Notes under the pieces: generated by a model
Seen by the model: only the letters and a program-made list of their open reading frames with translations
What the model was told of the DNA's origin: nothing
Databases searched by the model: none
Position numbers and translations under genes: made by a program
Source of the DNA: Carya illinoinensis
Lineage: Eukaryota > Streptophyta > Magnoliopsida > Fagales > Juglandaceae
Assembly (NCBI RefSeq): GCF_018687715.1
Contig: NC_056757.1
Span: 22,911,501-22,975,500 of the forward strand
Reading direction: 5' to 3'
Length of the DNA: 64,000 nucleotides
Shown: positions 22,640 through 34,900 of the stretch, piece by piece
How the letters are laid out: every line of letters starts with the position of its first letter
Position numbering within the stretch: the first letter of the stretch is position 1

Positions 22640-23860
22640 TCAAAAAAAGAAGATATTTATATGTATAGAGTACGTAAAAGATATTTATATGTGAAAGATA
22701 TTTATATGTATAAATATAAAAAATATATTTTTATTTTTATTTAAAAAATATAAATAAATATAAAATTTATATAAAAAAATTTACTTTTTAATAATAAATC
22801 TTACCTTTCTAAAAATAAAATACACGACATTTATACATGACGTCATCCTGGATTCACGCTCAAATTATGAGTCGTGATGATTTCTCCAGTTTGAATGGCC
22901 CTGGTTTGCAGTACGATTATATCCCAGTCGTGATGGGATTTTAGATGGATAATGGTATTTAAATTATACTATATTAATAAATATAATTGTCATAAGAAAA
23001 TAGGATGAAGAAAAATACTGCTATTTAGCATTCAAATTCTTCAATTATCATCAGGCTACATTTACCGTTTCGATAATGTTAGTCTAATGTCAATTTTTAA
23101 ATATTTTAAAAATTAAAAAATACATCAATATATTAATATTTATTTTCTTAATTATTAAATAAAAATAATAATAATTAAAATTAAAATACAAGAACAGTTA
23201 AAATGAAAAGATAAATTTATAAAAGAGTAATGCTACATATAGTCATTTTTACGTACTCCCTGCGCACTCCACTGATATGATTGGCTGGATTAATTTTTTT
23301 TTAATATATAATTAATTATATCATTAAAGTATATAAAAGAATCTATAAAAATGACTGCACATATAATTTTTCTTTATTAAAATACACTAATATTTTCCTT
23401 CGCGTGTTGCAGCATAATTCAACATGCATTGCTTTTGTTGTCAAGTCATGATGGGTGTTGGCAGACTCAAGGCCCCCACCCAGCACTCAAGTATGGGGCC
23501 TCTTTAAAAAAAAGGAAATTATTAATTTGTCACGCCACTTGTTCATCTTCCCATGGAAGCTATACTGTATATATTTACTATAGATACCTTGCTCTGTCAA
23601 TTTGTCACATTCGATCCGATTAATATTTTTTTATGGAATGACAACAATTGTACAGGGATTTAAGATTTGAGTATCTTATTTTAGAATTCTCCTAAATAAT
23701 TAAATTTTCTGTTCACGTGAGACTAATACGTCATTGGGACCACCTAAAATTCTTCTTTGATTCGTTCTTCCTTCAATTTTCTCTTTTACTCTTTTTGACA
23801 ATCCTTTGGTAAAAATTATATATAAATATATATTAATGTCATGTTTCATACTCTTCGGTC
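22640..23860. other. AT-rich intergenic spacer
   Basis: The sequence between the P450 promoter and block 1 is AT-rich with TATTTATATG-type repeats (22650-22790). Apart from a MITE-like segment (23224-23380) I see no gene or structured element. Confidence 0.45.
23224..23380. mobile_element. MITE-like element
   Basis: The left end AGTAATGCTACATATAGTCA is mirrored by the right end TGACTGCACATATAATTTTTCT, giving imperfect terminal inverted repeats around AGTCATTTTTA. The interior is short, AT-rich and non-coding. The left end resembles the MITE at 39356 (GAGCAATGCTACATACAG), so both may belong to one family. A target duplication could not be fixed. Confidence 0.5.
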
Positions 23861-23943
23861 ATGTTTCAGGAACTCGAGTCTTCTTCACTGGGCTTGCAAA
23901 ACTCGAATGGAGCTAAAAAAGGACAGCCTGGGGGGCTAGGGGA

Positions 23944-24055
23944 GCTTATGATACCAAAGTTAGTAAATATTTTGAGAAGATGGCAAATAAAACACTAAAG
24001 TAAAGGGTAATGAAAGCCAAAGAGCTTTCCTCGTACCCGGAGATTGGTATTTATA
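23944..24055 (-). promoter_or_regulatory. Possible Tat LTR promoter and primer-binding site
   Basis: On the minus strand TATAAATA (24048-24055) is followed about 95 nt later by TGGTATCATAAGC (23944-23956), one small difference from the initiator tRNA-Met primer site TGGTATCAGAGC. This is what the R-U5 and primer-site end of a minus-strand LTR would look like. It agrees with the minus-strand protease further right. Neither LTR boundary could be confirmed. Confidence 0.35.
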
Positions 24056-24966
24056 CTGACGTATGAGAAAGAGGTAGATCCTCTCTGTCCTTGTGAGTCC
24101 CTTGTTCCCATCATGACTCTTGGTTCAGTCTCATTAATACAGCGTGCCTCATTAGCAGCACCATTAATGCATCACTTGGCTAAGGCTAGATTGCCATAAA
24201 TGCAGTGTGCTTCGGCAGAGGCACAATTAATGCAACATGGTTCCCCGTCTGATGTGGCTATCTTGGTGTCTCTCCTAGTTCATTGATGAAATAGTGTTAA
24301 AGATTGAAGGGCTCCTCTTTGCTTCATGTTCACCTATGCTGATAAGTACTCAAAGGCTGGGTGTTCGATGCAATCTCCCTGGGTCAATTTGACGGGGATC
24401 CTCTCTGTTGGGCCTTGGGCTTTGCTCTTGGCTCACGTGCTCACCCCATCTTGGCCCCAAGAGTATGTAGGAAAATCTCCTTACAGTTACCCTACTAATT
24501 TCCATCTGGCGAGGCCGATAGGAATTTAATTCAATGTTTGCTCCCACTATCATACCCCTAGCTTCACATTGAGGGGTGGGTACCAACTTTATTGTTGGGA
24601 AAGACTCCCTAATACTTCCCAAATGATGGTCTTGCTCTATCCTCCTTAGGCGTGCTTCCCGAAGGTGGCAACAGTTAGTGCCCTTCAATCGCATTGGATG
24701 ACTCTTTGCTTTCCTGCCACCTCGCAATACTCACTTCCTAGAAATCAAACCGCCCCCTTTCATCTTTTCGCCATGTGTCTCTTGAAAACGGTTGCTCTTC
24801 CTCTGGTTTATAAACTAGAGGGGGTTACCGTCTGCCTTCATAGTACATTTTTTGGCTGGTTGCTACTTGCTGAACCCTACCCTCTGCCACTGGCTCTAGA
24901 AAGAACTTCACAGTCCGTGACTCCTTTGAAGAGCAACTACATTGGTCCTCCTTTTGCCAGCAGCGG

Positions 24967-27290
24967 CTGGCGCTTGATCGTCTGATGTTGGAGCACATAC
25001 CTGCCTCCTACCATGTCCTTGACACTGTAATCTTCGAGATTCCATGTCCAAATGAAGGGGCTGTCGATGCCCAAGGCTGTTCTTCTAAGGTGATCCTCTT
25101 TCCTACCATGTTCACCAATGGCTTGAGGTTGCCTTTCTCCCAACCAGTACATGAGGTGCTAGATCTCCTTGGCCTAGCTCCATCGCTGCTTCATCCTAAC
25201 ATATGGAGGCACTTGATGACCTTTTGTGTTTTATAGGGACCAGGCCTTACAAAGTACACATCTCGGGTGTGCCAATCTCATAGGCCGTGAGTTCCTTCTG
25301 ACCCACAATGTACTAAATATCCATGGTCACTGCTATAACTTTAAAGCAAAGTAACCCTTGGTTTTTATGGATACGAAGTATCACGAAGTGAAGGACTAGT
25401 CTCCCAAGTTTTTCTTCTCGACTAGAGTTAGGTTGGCGTCCTTTGAGGGCTGTGTGGACCGCTACAAGCTCCCCATTCGGTGTGTTTGGTGCAAAGTACC
25501 TGAAGAAAGGGCCATTTGCTTCTCACCCTCCCCGACTGAGGAGAAGCACATTGGTATTGTCGCAGAGTGGGTGAAAAGTCATGTTGGCAACATTCAGTCG
25601 GAGGTTCTCCTTTCAGAGGAGAACATACAGATCTTCCTCTCTTTCTACAGGGGTGTTAGCCGTAGCCCAAAGGTCATCCTGGCCCACCCAGGCATGCCAT
25701 TGTCCATAAGTGGCCTTCGCACCCTCTAGTCTCCACTAAAGGAAAGAAGCTCGTCCGGAGGACACAGGGGCGGGTAGCCGTCCTACACTAGAGGTTCAGG
25801 TTCCTGAGGGGCAGGTACTGGCTACTGTCGAGATTGTGCTCCCAACTAATTTGCCAAGCTCAGTAGGGGTACTTCATCGAACTGCCCCCATTGATGTGGC
25901 TATGGACTCCTCTTTCTTAGGGCATTTAGAATAATTGGAGAGGGGCACCTCAGCCAGAGTTTCAACTGAGAGTGGCTCGGTACTGACGCTGGGGGGCTAG
26001 TCGCTTTACTACAAAGTGCTTTGGTGGCTAGGGGCCCCAGACACTCAATAGGGGTAGGCACCCACCCGGTGCTATACTGGCAGTTGCACCTGCCTTGACA
26101 ACCTTCTTAGTCATGGGAGGGATGTTCCTCCACCCGAGACCGGTAAATAAAGCAACGAGGCCATCGACATTGGTGCGAAGATTCTAGAGTTGCTAGAGAG
26201 CTTGGACCAGGTCACTGATTGGGTAACCACCATTGACTATAACATCTAGAAGGAGATTTATTGTCCGCCGACGAGTGGGCTCCTTCTGGATGTTGTAGTT
26301 AGCATTGACCCGGAGGGTCTGGGTTTGCCAACTGGGGAAGGAGGGCGATCAGATGTAGCTAAATTTGGTGATTGGTCCCTTGGCCCTTCTGCTGGGGATG
26401 AAGCTGATGGCACTCGTTAGGTTCGAGTGGCATCCTGAGGATCCAGTCGAGAAAGCTCCGTCAAGGTCATCCCTCCATTAAGCCAATGGCCCATGGGAGG
26501 GCATTGCAAAAGAGCGATCGTCCAAGCAATCAAGTATCTGTCCACGATATTCCGTGAGGAACACCATTTTCTCTTCTACTTTTCTTCCTTTATCGACTCT
26601 TCGAGTATGGTGGCTTACCTTGCTTTTATTTTTTGCTAGCACAATTGCTCTTCCTTGGCGGCTTTCATCGGAAATAGTCAGGTGGCCATAGTGGAGGAAA
26701 ATCTAACCCTTTATGCAATGAGCCGAACAGCCCTAAGAGAATCGTTGAAGCAGGAGCTGGATGCTGCTTGTTCAGCTCTGGAAGTAGACAATAAGAAGTC
26801 AGGCAAGCTCAAAACCCACTTGAAGGAACTAAAGAAGAGGGCAAAGAAAGACGCCAGGCTAATAGAGGAGCTAAAGGGGCATGTTGTGGATATTCAGAAG
26901 AACCTCTCAGCTGAGGAATAGCTCGTCGCGGACCTTTAGAGGGGTCTTGCTCACGTTTGGGGGGTCACCTCTAACTTGGACAACCAGTTGAAGATGGTTG
27001 CACACGTCCGCAACACTGCCTAGGCCGAGGGGTGTGCAAAGTGCCTCAAGTCTTTGCAAGAATATCTTTTGTAGAATCTATAGCCATTCTCGTGGGAGCA
27101 CGAGTAGTTCCTAAATGGCCTTGACTTCAACAAAGTTTCAGTTGAAGAGGATGCTTTCAAGTGCGGTCGCCAGCTAAGGATGGATCTTATGTCGGATGCC
27201 TTTAAGGAACCTGTCAACCTTCACCTGCCTATTTCTTTGGCCAGCGCTTCAAAGGATAAGGGTCCCAAGCTGGTACCCGATGTGCCCTGG
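24967..27290 (+). pseudogene. Antisense ORF of Tat-like element (Transposase_28-like)
   Basis: On the plus strand, opposite to the protease at 30.5-30.9 kb. A broken frame contains GLRLPFSQPVHEVLDLLGLA and LHPNIWRHLMTFCVL (25120-25235), the signature of the putative gypsy-type transposon family (Transposase_28). It continues with EERAICFSPSPTEEKH and RVILAHPG-like segments (25495-25690), a coiled coil rich in K, E and L (26655-26920), and NQLKMVAHVRN to the end near 27290. Tat-lineage Gypsy elements are known to carry an additional antisense ORF between pol and the 3' LTR; position and strand fit. Many stops and frame changes; copy 2 is at 53322-55500. Confidence 0.6.
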
Positions 27291-27299
27291 CCTTATTTT

Positions 27300-27980
27300 T
27301 TTTCTTTTTTTTTTTAAGTGTGGACATTACGCGCTCTGTATATACATACCCTAACATTAATGAACATACTTCTTTTTCATTTTCTATGCTTTTTCTAATT
27401 GTTTGCTCTGGATTGATCTCGTGCTTATTCTTGACCAATCTCTTGACTGATTTCTGACTACCACATTACTGATTCCTGACACCTGCTTTACTTTAGTTTC
27501 TCCCCTAGCAATTCTTATCTAGTGCCCACAATGAAAATTTATCTACACCCCTACCTTCCTGTTATGGTCTGTTAGGCTAGGTCGCAGGATGTGCCGTACC
27601 CCGCCAGGCACCTTGACTTTCTTTCCCGGCTAGCCCTTAGGGGGATTTTCACCCTGCCAAGTTTCCAAGCCTTTTCCTTTTGTCGAATATGCAGTCGTTC
27701 CTTCAGTACCTTCCGGTGTCGTCTCCTCAAATCATTATGATGATAACCAGGTCCCTCGTTTCCCCTACAATCTTGGGCAACTGTTCAACTTCAGTAATCA
27801 TAACAGAATTTGACGGTCTCACTTTGCATTTAAAGTGCCCCTTGATTCTCCAGCCATTAATTTTGTCTATCAATTGCTCTTTCCCACGTCTTTTCATTGG
27901 ATGCCCATTGCTCAAACTGCTTAGATCACGAGGATTGGACCGACCGAGTAGGCTCCAGCTGTTCTAGATTCTAATCGTCA
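27300..27980. other. Spacer with poly-T run
   Basis: After the antisense ORF comes a T-rich run (27297-27316) and non-coding sequence conserved in copy 2 (55500-56170). No protein similarity was seen. It leads into the TATA box at 27989. Confidence 0.4.
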
Positions 27981-27988
27981 CATTTGCC

Positions 27989-28776
27989 TATATATAGGGC
28001 CTTCCCTTTCTCATTTTTTCCATATCCTACTCTATACTGGTTCCTTTGTCCCTTCTTGTCTTCCCCAGGCCACTGGGTCTGGGTTCATCTTTTCTATTCC
28101 AAAATGCTTCATCTTTTCTGTGCCAAAATGCTTCATTGTTTTCCCTTTATTCGACCTCGCAAGCTTGGTTCGCGAATGGTTGCAATATGTTCCTCTTCAC
28201 TTTGCAGAAATGTGTCCTCTTTCTTCATTTTCCTTGTCCTAGGCAGCATGTTCGTACATAAATGCATTCTCTTTCTTCATGCTTGGGGACATTGATGGAG
28301 CTCTCTTTGACTCGGTCGAACTACCTCCCCCTTTTGGATGCCCTCAATGTAGAAATCAACTCCGAGATGTTCCGATTCTTGACACTTTCTTCTCTCAGTG
28401 TTGCTTTTTAGTTGATTTTCTTCTGAGCGACCTTTAGTAGGGTGTAGCAGAAGACTTCCTCGTAGCTGCTATTGGTTCGTCATTGTGATGGAGATCTCTA
28501 GCCGTCGCCTTCCCTAGAGAGTGTTGTTTGCCATCGCTCCCTTGCGACATGTCCCCTGATTGGTTTGATAGGAAGGAACAACTAATGAGGCCACCGACTC
28601 CCAGCTTTTAGTGAGATATGATCTGGTCTGGTTCCTACCCTGCTAGGTGGTGCCCCCGGGTGAACGCCCTTGGTGTCGAGGACCTGATTTGTACTCTTTC
28701 TTTGTCTTGGAGCTTTTTGGTTGTATCTTGTCGCTCTGTCTTGGAGCTTTATGTTGTATCTTGTTATTTCAATAAA
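27989..28776 (+). promoter_or_regulatory. Conserved TATA-to-AATAAA cassette
   Basis: CCTATATATAGGGCC (TATA at 27989-27996) is followed 780 nt later by AATAAA (28771-28776) with U-rich surroundings. Copy 2 keeps both (TATAAATA 56173-56180, AATAAA 56909-56914). This is the layout of a promoter plus polyadenylation unit, either the U3-R of an older plus-strand LTR or a short non-coding transcript. No long reading frame is shared between the copies. Confidence 0.4.
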
Positions 28777-29099
28777 AATTCTATGCCTTTGTATTGTCGG
28801 GTTTACACATTCTTTGCATTCTTATCCTGGTGCCTCTGTTTCACTTTTTATTCTTCTTCTTGCTTGGTATTGATAACCTATGACTTACTGTGATTCCATT
28901 GGACGTCGGTAGGATCTTCATTCATCAGGCACTCTTCTGCTGCAATCCTCTATCTTGTCGCTGAGGTTGATGCTTTACTTCGGGTGGTCATTAGACCTAC
29001 CCACACTCCATTGGGGAGAGCTCAAGCTACCTCAACCAGCCTACCTCTTTGATTCCCCTGAGGAGGAACTGCTTCAGGTGAATTTGTAAGGTCATCCGC

Positions 29100-30240
29100 T
29101 CTCTCACCATGAGGGGAGTTGGGGTAGGTATTCAAACCACCTGGGGGCCAGGTGGCCTTTGGCTTAGCCCTTCCTCTTGACTTCATGAAGAGGTAGGTGG
29201 TTTGGGTAGTTTGGGACTATGCCCAGTCCCACTAGTTGACATCGCAAAGAAAGATAAGATTTGGGTTAGGCTAGAGCTATGCCCACTCTTCTTTCATAGC
29301 AGAGGTCAATGTAGGTATTCGGGCCACCCAAGGGCTGGACCTGCTCTTTATAGCGGGAGGGGCGGAGTGGGTTTGGCCCAACTCTTCCTCTCTGTAGGTT
29401 ATTCGAGTAGTTTGAGATTGGTCCCACTTTGGCTTGTTGATGCTTGTAAGGAAGATAACTCCAGCTTCTTTTTTGAGCAGTTGAGGACTGACCCACATTT
29501 CACTGCGGGAAGGATAAAGCAGCCTTAGGCATTACAACCATCCTTTTGATATTCCACGAGGAGGTCAATTCAAACAGCAACACAACTGATCACTCTTCCC
29601 CGCGATGGAAGTCGAGGTAGGTATTTTGGCCACTGGGGGGCAAGTTCTACTCTCTACCACAGGAGGTCCCGTGGAGAGGTAGGTATTTGTGCAATTTGTG
29701 ACTAGACCTACTCCTACTCATTAACATCGTAGGAAAGGTAATATTTGAGCCAGGCTGGTGCTGGGCCTACTCTTCTTTGTAGCGGAGGACGGGGTAAGTG
29801 TTCTCCACCCGTGGGCTAGACTCGTTCTCTACCAAGGGGCCCCGCATAAAGGTAAGTATTCGGGCAGTTTGAGATTGGACCCGATTTGGCCTATTGACGC
29901 ACACAAGGAAGGTAATCTTTGTCTTCAGGGGGCCAAGGGCCGACCTGCACTCCGCCACAGGAAAGGGGATTAAGCATCCTTGGCCATTGTGCTCACCCTT
30001 TTGCAACCCATGGGGAGGTAACTTATTCAGAGCTCGATGTTGCGGGTCCACTCTTCACTGCGATGGGGGTCAAGGTAGGTATTCGAGCCACCCGGGGCTA
30101 GACCCACTCTTTACCGATGGAGAGGCTGGGTGGCCTTCGACTTAGCCCTTCCTCTTGACCCCCTGGTGAGATAGGTATTTGGGCAATTTGAGACTAGACC
30201 CGCTCTTACCCATTGGCATCACAATGAAGGTAAATGTTGG
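29100..30240 (+). repeat. Degenerate tandem repeats, GGTAGGTATTYGGGC core
   Basis: The core GTAGGTATT (or GTAAGTATT) recurs at about 29125, 29302, 29613, 29683, 29850, 30076 and 30173. It alternates between a form followed by CCACCC...GGGCTGGACC and one followed by AGTTTGAGACTGGACCCGCTC, each ending near AAGGAAGGTAA. Together they make roughly three higher-order units of 300-450 bp. The array separates the protease from the conserved cassette. Copy 2 has the same array, split by a solo LTR. 28777-29100 is spacer. Confidence 0.65.
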
Positions 30241-30479
30241 GTGACAAAGTTGTTGTCCATTGCTAACTTTGTTAAATAGGTCATCTTATTTTATAGCGTT
30301 CCAAAAAGTTAAAAAAGAATGAAACTGAAGAGTGGAATTTGATCCTTGGAATCTCTCCCTATAATGGCTATCTCTAGCACCCTGCATCTCCCTTCATGTA
30401 CTTGCTTCCTCCCCCACAAGCCCAGCGGGGCGAGCCACGAGCTAAGGCCTACATGTGTTTTTGAGTTATTGGATGTAAC

Positions 30480-31370
30480 ACTCGCTTGCTGTGACCTGCT
30501 CCCCTCAAACCTCTCCTAAGCCTCACACAGTTGGGAACTTCATTTCAAGGTGGTAAGTTAAGGTGACTGCCCGCAGACTATTGAGGGTGGGTTTGCCAAT
30601 GATAGCGTTGTAGCATGGCGGGACCTTCACTACCAGGAAATCAACCATGATGGTAGCAGTGTAGGCTGTAGTGCCTATGAGGATTGACAGCATGATTGTC
30701 CCCTCATAATGCACCATATCCCCAAAGAATCCCTTCAGCAGTGTAGGGGCTGGTTGTAGTCTTGCAACATCAATTCCCATCCAGGTGAAAGCTTCCTAGA
30801 ATAGAATGTCTGCAGAGCAATCGTTGTCAACAAGAATTCTTCGGGTGGTAGAGTTGGCCATTAGTATGGTTATAACCAGCGCATCATCATGGGGGTACAA
30901 CACCCTTTCTTCATCATTCTTCCCAAAGGAGACAATTGGAGTTGGCTTACTTCCTCGGTGCTTGGCTGGGCGGTAGTTTGCTTAGTATACCTCATGATAT
31001 CGAGCTCGTTATGCATGGTCCTTCCTATTGGAGGATGTGGTTCCTTCACCCGCAAAACCTTTGGCAATAGTCTAGATTTCTCCAAGAGGGGGGGCCCTGC
31101 CGTGGTGGTGATTGATCAAGGATGGTTATGTGGCTACTCTCACTCGGGTAGTCGTCTGGGCAGACTTTCTTCCTTCTAGCGTTGGTTGCTTCAGTCGAAG
31201 ATTTTGTCCCTCCTTCCCTGATACTGTCTTTGAGGAGGTGAGTGACACAGCTCGGCCTGCTCCACACGATCTCCTTCTTCGTGCCAAGAGCTGCATTGCT
31301 CGATATTGTGGGAGGTAGACCTGTGGTATATGTAGCTCATTGCCATTGGTGACTCTGAGCTTTAGCAAAA
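30480..31370 (-). pseudogene. Tat-like Gypsy gag end and protease remnant
   Basis: Minus strand. The gag-like segment (about 31370-30960, NELDIMRYTK) leads into a retropepsin: LVDNDCSADILF near 30845-30805, then TWMGIDVARLQPAP, GFFGDMVHYEGTIMLSIL, TIMVDFLVVKVPPCYNAIIG and PTLNSLRAVTLTYHLEMKFP, the characteristic order of Tat-lineage proteases. The catalytic loop, normally VDNGSSADIL, has Gly replaced by Asp and a stop follows. Directly downstream, where RT should begin, the sequence turns into the tandem array, so RT, RNase H and integrase are missing. Confidence 0.78.
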
Positions 31371-31377
31371 TCTAGCA

Positions 31378-31975
31378 TTTCTAAAATGGCAAACGACAAA
31401 CAGTTTGGCTAAAGGGTGGTTCACAACTACTTTATCTGAAGAAGTTCTTAGTATTGTAGTTGGACTTAGAAATGCCGCTAAAGTATGGCATGCACTAGTG
31501 CATACATTTGCTTTTGTATCTTCAAATCGAAGTCTTACTCTCAAGCAAAGACTCACTTCCATCACTCGTGGCTCAGACACTCTGAGTATATATCTAAGAT
31601 GTTTCGAAACCATTTGTGTTGAGCTAGTAGCCATTGGGAAATCTATACCAGACCATAAAAAATCTTGGTGGTTTCTCAATAGCCTTAGTAAAGACTATGA
31701 GGTGTTTACAACAGCCATGTTTCGTCCTCCCATCCCTTCTTATCCCGAAGTTGTCACACTTCTAGAAAGTTACAAAGATTAATACAAACTAAATGTACCA
31801 TCACCCTCACCTATGGTTTTCTATGGCCAAAAAGGATACAAGAACAAAAAGAATCAAGGAAACTCAACTTCCTTCAATTCTAACGGTCATGGCTTTGCTT
31901 AAGGAAATCAGGGACATCAATCTAGTTCAAAGTCTTCCTTCAACTAGGACACCACTATTTTGTGTTTTCCTATAA
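31378..31975 (+). pseudogene. Copia gag fragment
   Basis: Plus strand, beginning directly where the Tat gag ends. The frame 31405-31782 carries KGWFTTTLSEEVLSIVVGL, VWHALVHTFAFVSSNRSL, DTLSIYLRCFETICVELVAI and SLSKDYEVFTTAM, the UBN2/Copia gag pattern. It then shows GQKGYKNKKNQGNSTSFN before a stop. There is no LTR, protease or pol. Copy 2 has the same fragment at 60910-61500 with the same joins on both sides. Confidence 0.8.
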
Positions 31976-31979
31976 CGCT

Positions 31980-34900
31980 CTCGATCCATTGTGTGATACC
32001 TACTTCCCCAAGAAATACATGTAGAATATCAAGCAGTGCGTCTCGAGGGAACATGCGCCAATGCATACCCATTGAAACTATTCGCATGGATTTGTACAAC
32101 CAACATTTTGAGTGAAGCATATAGTATATGAAAGTAAACAATCAGTATTTGTTTTTGGTTATTGAGTAAAGCATCGGTAATGTCATTACCCATTGTTCAA
32201 ACCATCTCGGGAAATCTACTTCATGTTTCTGGTTTATATCATTTACTCTCAATTCCTTGAGCACATTAATATGATTACTGAAATTGATGATTACCACAAA
32301 TATTTTATATTCTTAGAATTTTTTTGAAATAAATCACAATATTAATTAAAAAGTAGATACAACTTACTTCAAGTGGCTCTCTATCTCAAAGCAATTGTTT
32401 AGCACATACCACTGAGCTTTCTCGACCTCTCTTCCACACAAATCATAACCACGTGCTGCACCAAGTGGATATACTTGTTGGGAAAACAAAGAAAACCCAT
32501 TTCCTTATTTTGTTTGGTCAACATCAAAGTTTCTTTCCGATCGATCAAACCTAGTGTCAACTCTATAGAAGTATTTGGAACAGAAGGTATGCTACTCATC
32601 GTCAATATATGATTCTACAATTGATCCTTCTAGGCGGGCCTTGTTACCCACTATGCATTTCAACTTTCCAATGAATCATTCAATGGAATACATCCATCTA
32701 TACTAGACTGGTCCTGCAAGTTGAGCCTCACGTGGCAAATGAATGGCTAGGTGAACCATGACGCCGAAGAATGGTGGTGGGTAAATACTCTCTAGCTTAA
32801 CAATATTATAGCAATTTCCCATTCCATACAATCCAAAGCTTCAACATTCAAAGTATTAGCACACATAAGTCTTTAAAAAATACACCCAATTCAGTCAAAG
32901 TCTGTGCACGTCTCTCGTCAAGTACCCATGGATGCGAACACGCAAGATACATTGACAATCATGACTTTTTAATCCAGTAATTTTTCAATCATTTGTTTGC
33001 ACACACCTTATTTGACTTGAGGCATAGCCATGCGGTAATTTAATCTCCATTAGCCACTCACAAAATGTAGCTCTTTTGTTCATTGACGATGTATACCACC
33101 CAATCGGTATGTAGATAGATAAATCATTTTGTTGCAATTGAATTTTTGATCTTATTCCAAAGCGCTTCAGATCCTTCCTTGAGTTTAATGTATCCTTTGT
33201 TTTGCCTTCAATTGACATCAATGTTCTCAACATGGACTCGCAAATATTTTTTCAATATGCATAACATCAAGATTATACTACAATTTTAACTTTGTTTAGT
33301 ATGGGAGTTCAAAAAATATACTTTTTTTTGTCCAATTCAACTCATTCATAGTTCGTTTTCTCTTCCCTTGCTTTTTATCAAATTCATTACAACTGACATT
33401 TATAAATTGTGCAAATACATATTCGCTAGGCAAATATAGTGGAGGGTGGCCCCATTCAACAATGTAATCAAACATTCTAGAATTTCCACATCGTCTATGG
33501 TCACCAGGTAAAAATCAACGATGACCCATGAAACATAATTTCCTCCCATACCTAAGCTACTCAGATTTGGTATGTTTGTTACAAGTTGTATATGTCATTT
33601 TCCCCTTAGTACTCCAACCCAACAAGTTTCCATAAATGGAAAGATCATTTATCATCCATAACATGATAGCATGCATGTTGAACGAGTTGCTTGTTGATGA
33701 ATCAAATATGACAACTCCATTCTCCCACAAATCTTTCAATCCTGCAATCAATGGTTGTATGTATATATCTATATCATTTTCTGGTAATCTCGGACCTAGA
33801 ATAAGCAAACTCATCATAAAATATGGATCTTTCATACATTTCTAGATTATACAGCATAAGTACAACTAGCCAAGTACTATGACTAGTACTCATGTTCCCA
33901 AATGGATTAAATCCATCTGTTGTTAACCCAAATCACACATTACGAGGTTCTTTAGCACAAACCATGGATGTTCCTGATCAAATTCCTTCCAAACTTGGGA
34001 GTCAGCATGATGTGACAAAACGTCATTGTTCTACTCTGGATGATGAGTGCCATGTTATCTCTATAGCCATTGCGCGTAACATAAATAATCGTTGTAATCT
34101 AGGTATCAATGAAAAGTAGTGTACGACCTTCTGCGGCATATTCTGCTTCTCAGATGTCTATCTTGATTCTTGGCGTACTAGACACTCGTTCAATTGCTCA
34201 TTCTCTCGCCAAAATAATATGCAATCATTTTTACATGCATGTATTATGTTGTAATCAAACCCAAGTCCTCGTTTCATCTGTTTTGCTTTATAGAAGTAAC
34301 AAGGTAAAGTATTGTCTAATGGAAGTGCCTCTTTAAACATCTCAATTAACATATTGGCAACCTTAATAAATAATCAACACATTGATTTTATGTGAAGCAG
34401 TCTTACTGTAAATGACAACTTACTGTGCTTTTTGCATCTTGGATATAGCTCACACTATGAATCATTCCACAAACATGCAAAAGTGTTATGGCCCACATCA
34501 TTTTAACTTGATATTTCCATATCACCTTCATCAATAAACATATCCGCACGAAGGTCACCCAGAAATTGCTCCATATCCTCATCGTATTCATTACCAACAA
34601 CCTCTGGCAGTACATCTTCATTGATGTCTCCTTCTTAATGTGGAGGATCGAATGACGTTGGATATGGTTTGCCGTGTAAGACCTAATTAGTATAACCCTT
34701 ATCAATACCTTTGGCAAACAGATAATCTCTCACCAAGTCTATTTTTTGAGAATGTAAATTCTTGCATTGTTGGCATGGGCATCTAATACGCTCATTACTA
34801 TCACATGTACCCATTGCAAACTCCAAGAATTTCTTAACACTTTCAGCATATACATTGTAATCCTCACCCAATGGATCTCTAACTCATGCCTAATATCCTA

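Larger units (their letters stand above)
24071..34140. repeat. Block 1: composite repeat, copy 1 of 2
   Basis: This 10-kb stretch matches 52397-63692 in the same orientation throughout, with frequent base changes and small indels (by eye roughly 90-95 percent identical). Both copies share the same joins: Tat-like antisense ORF, spacer, tandem repeats, protease, Copia gag, CACTA transposase. Copy 2 contains an extra 1.3-kb solo LTR and is cut off inside the CACTA, while copy 1 continues to about 36000. Confidence 0.88.

Noticed and set aside
24350..24727. Minus-strand 125-aa frame at the left of block 1
   Set aside because: Its counterpart in block 2 is not kept as a frame, and no domain is recognisable. 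Treated as chance in leader sequence.
26655..26921. Independent coiled-coil host gene
   Set aside because: The same coiled coil occurs in copy 2 inside the same degenerate antisense transposon ORF, so it is part of a mobile element.
29202..30145. Several 70-108 aa frames in the tandem array, both strands
   Set aside because: They arise from the GC-balanced repeat and overlap on both strands in several frames, with no conserved domain.
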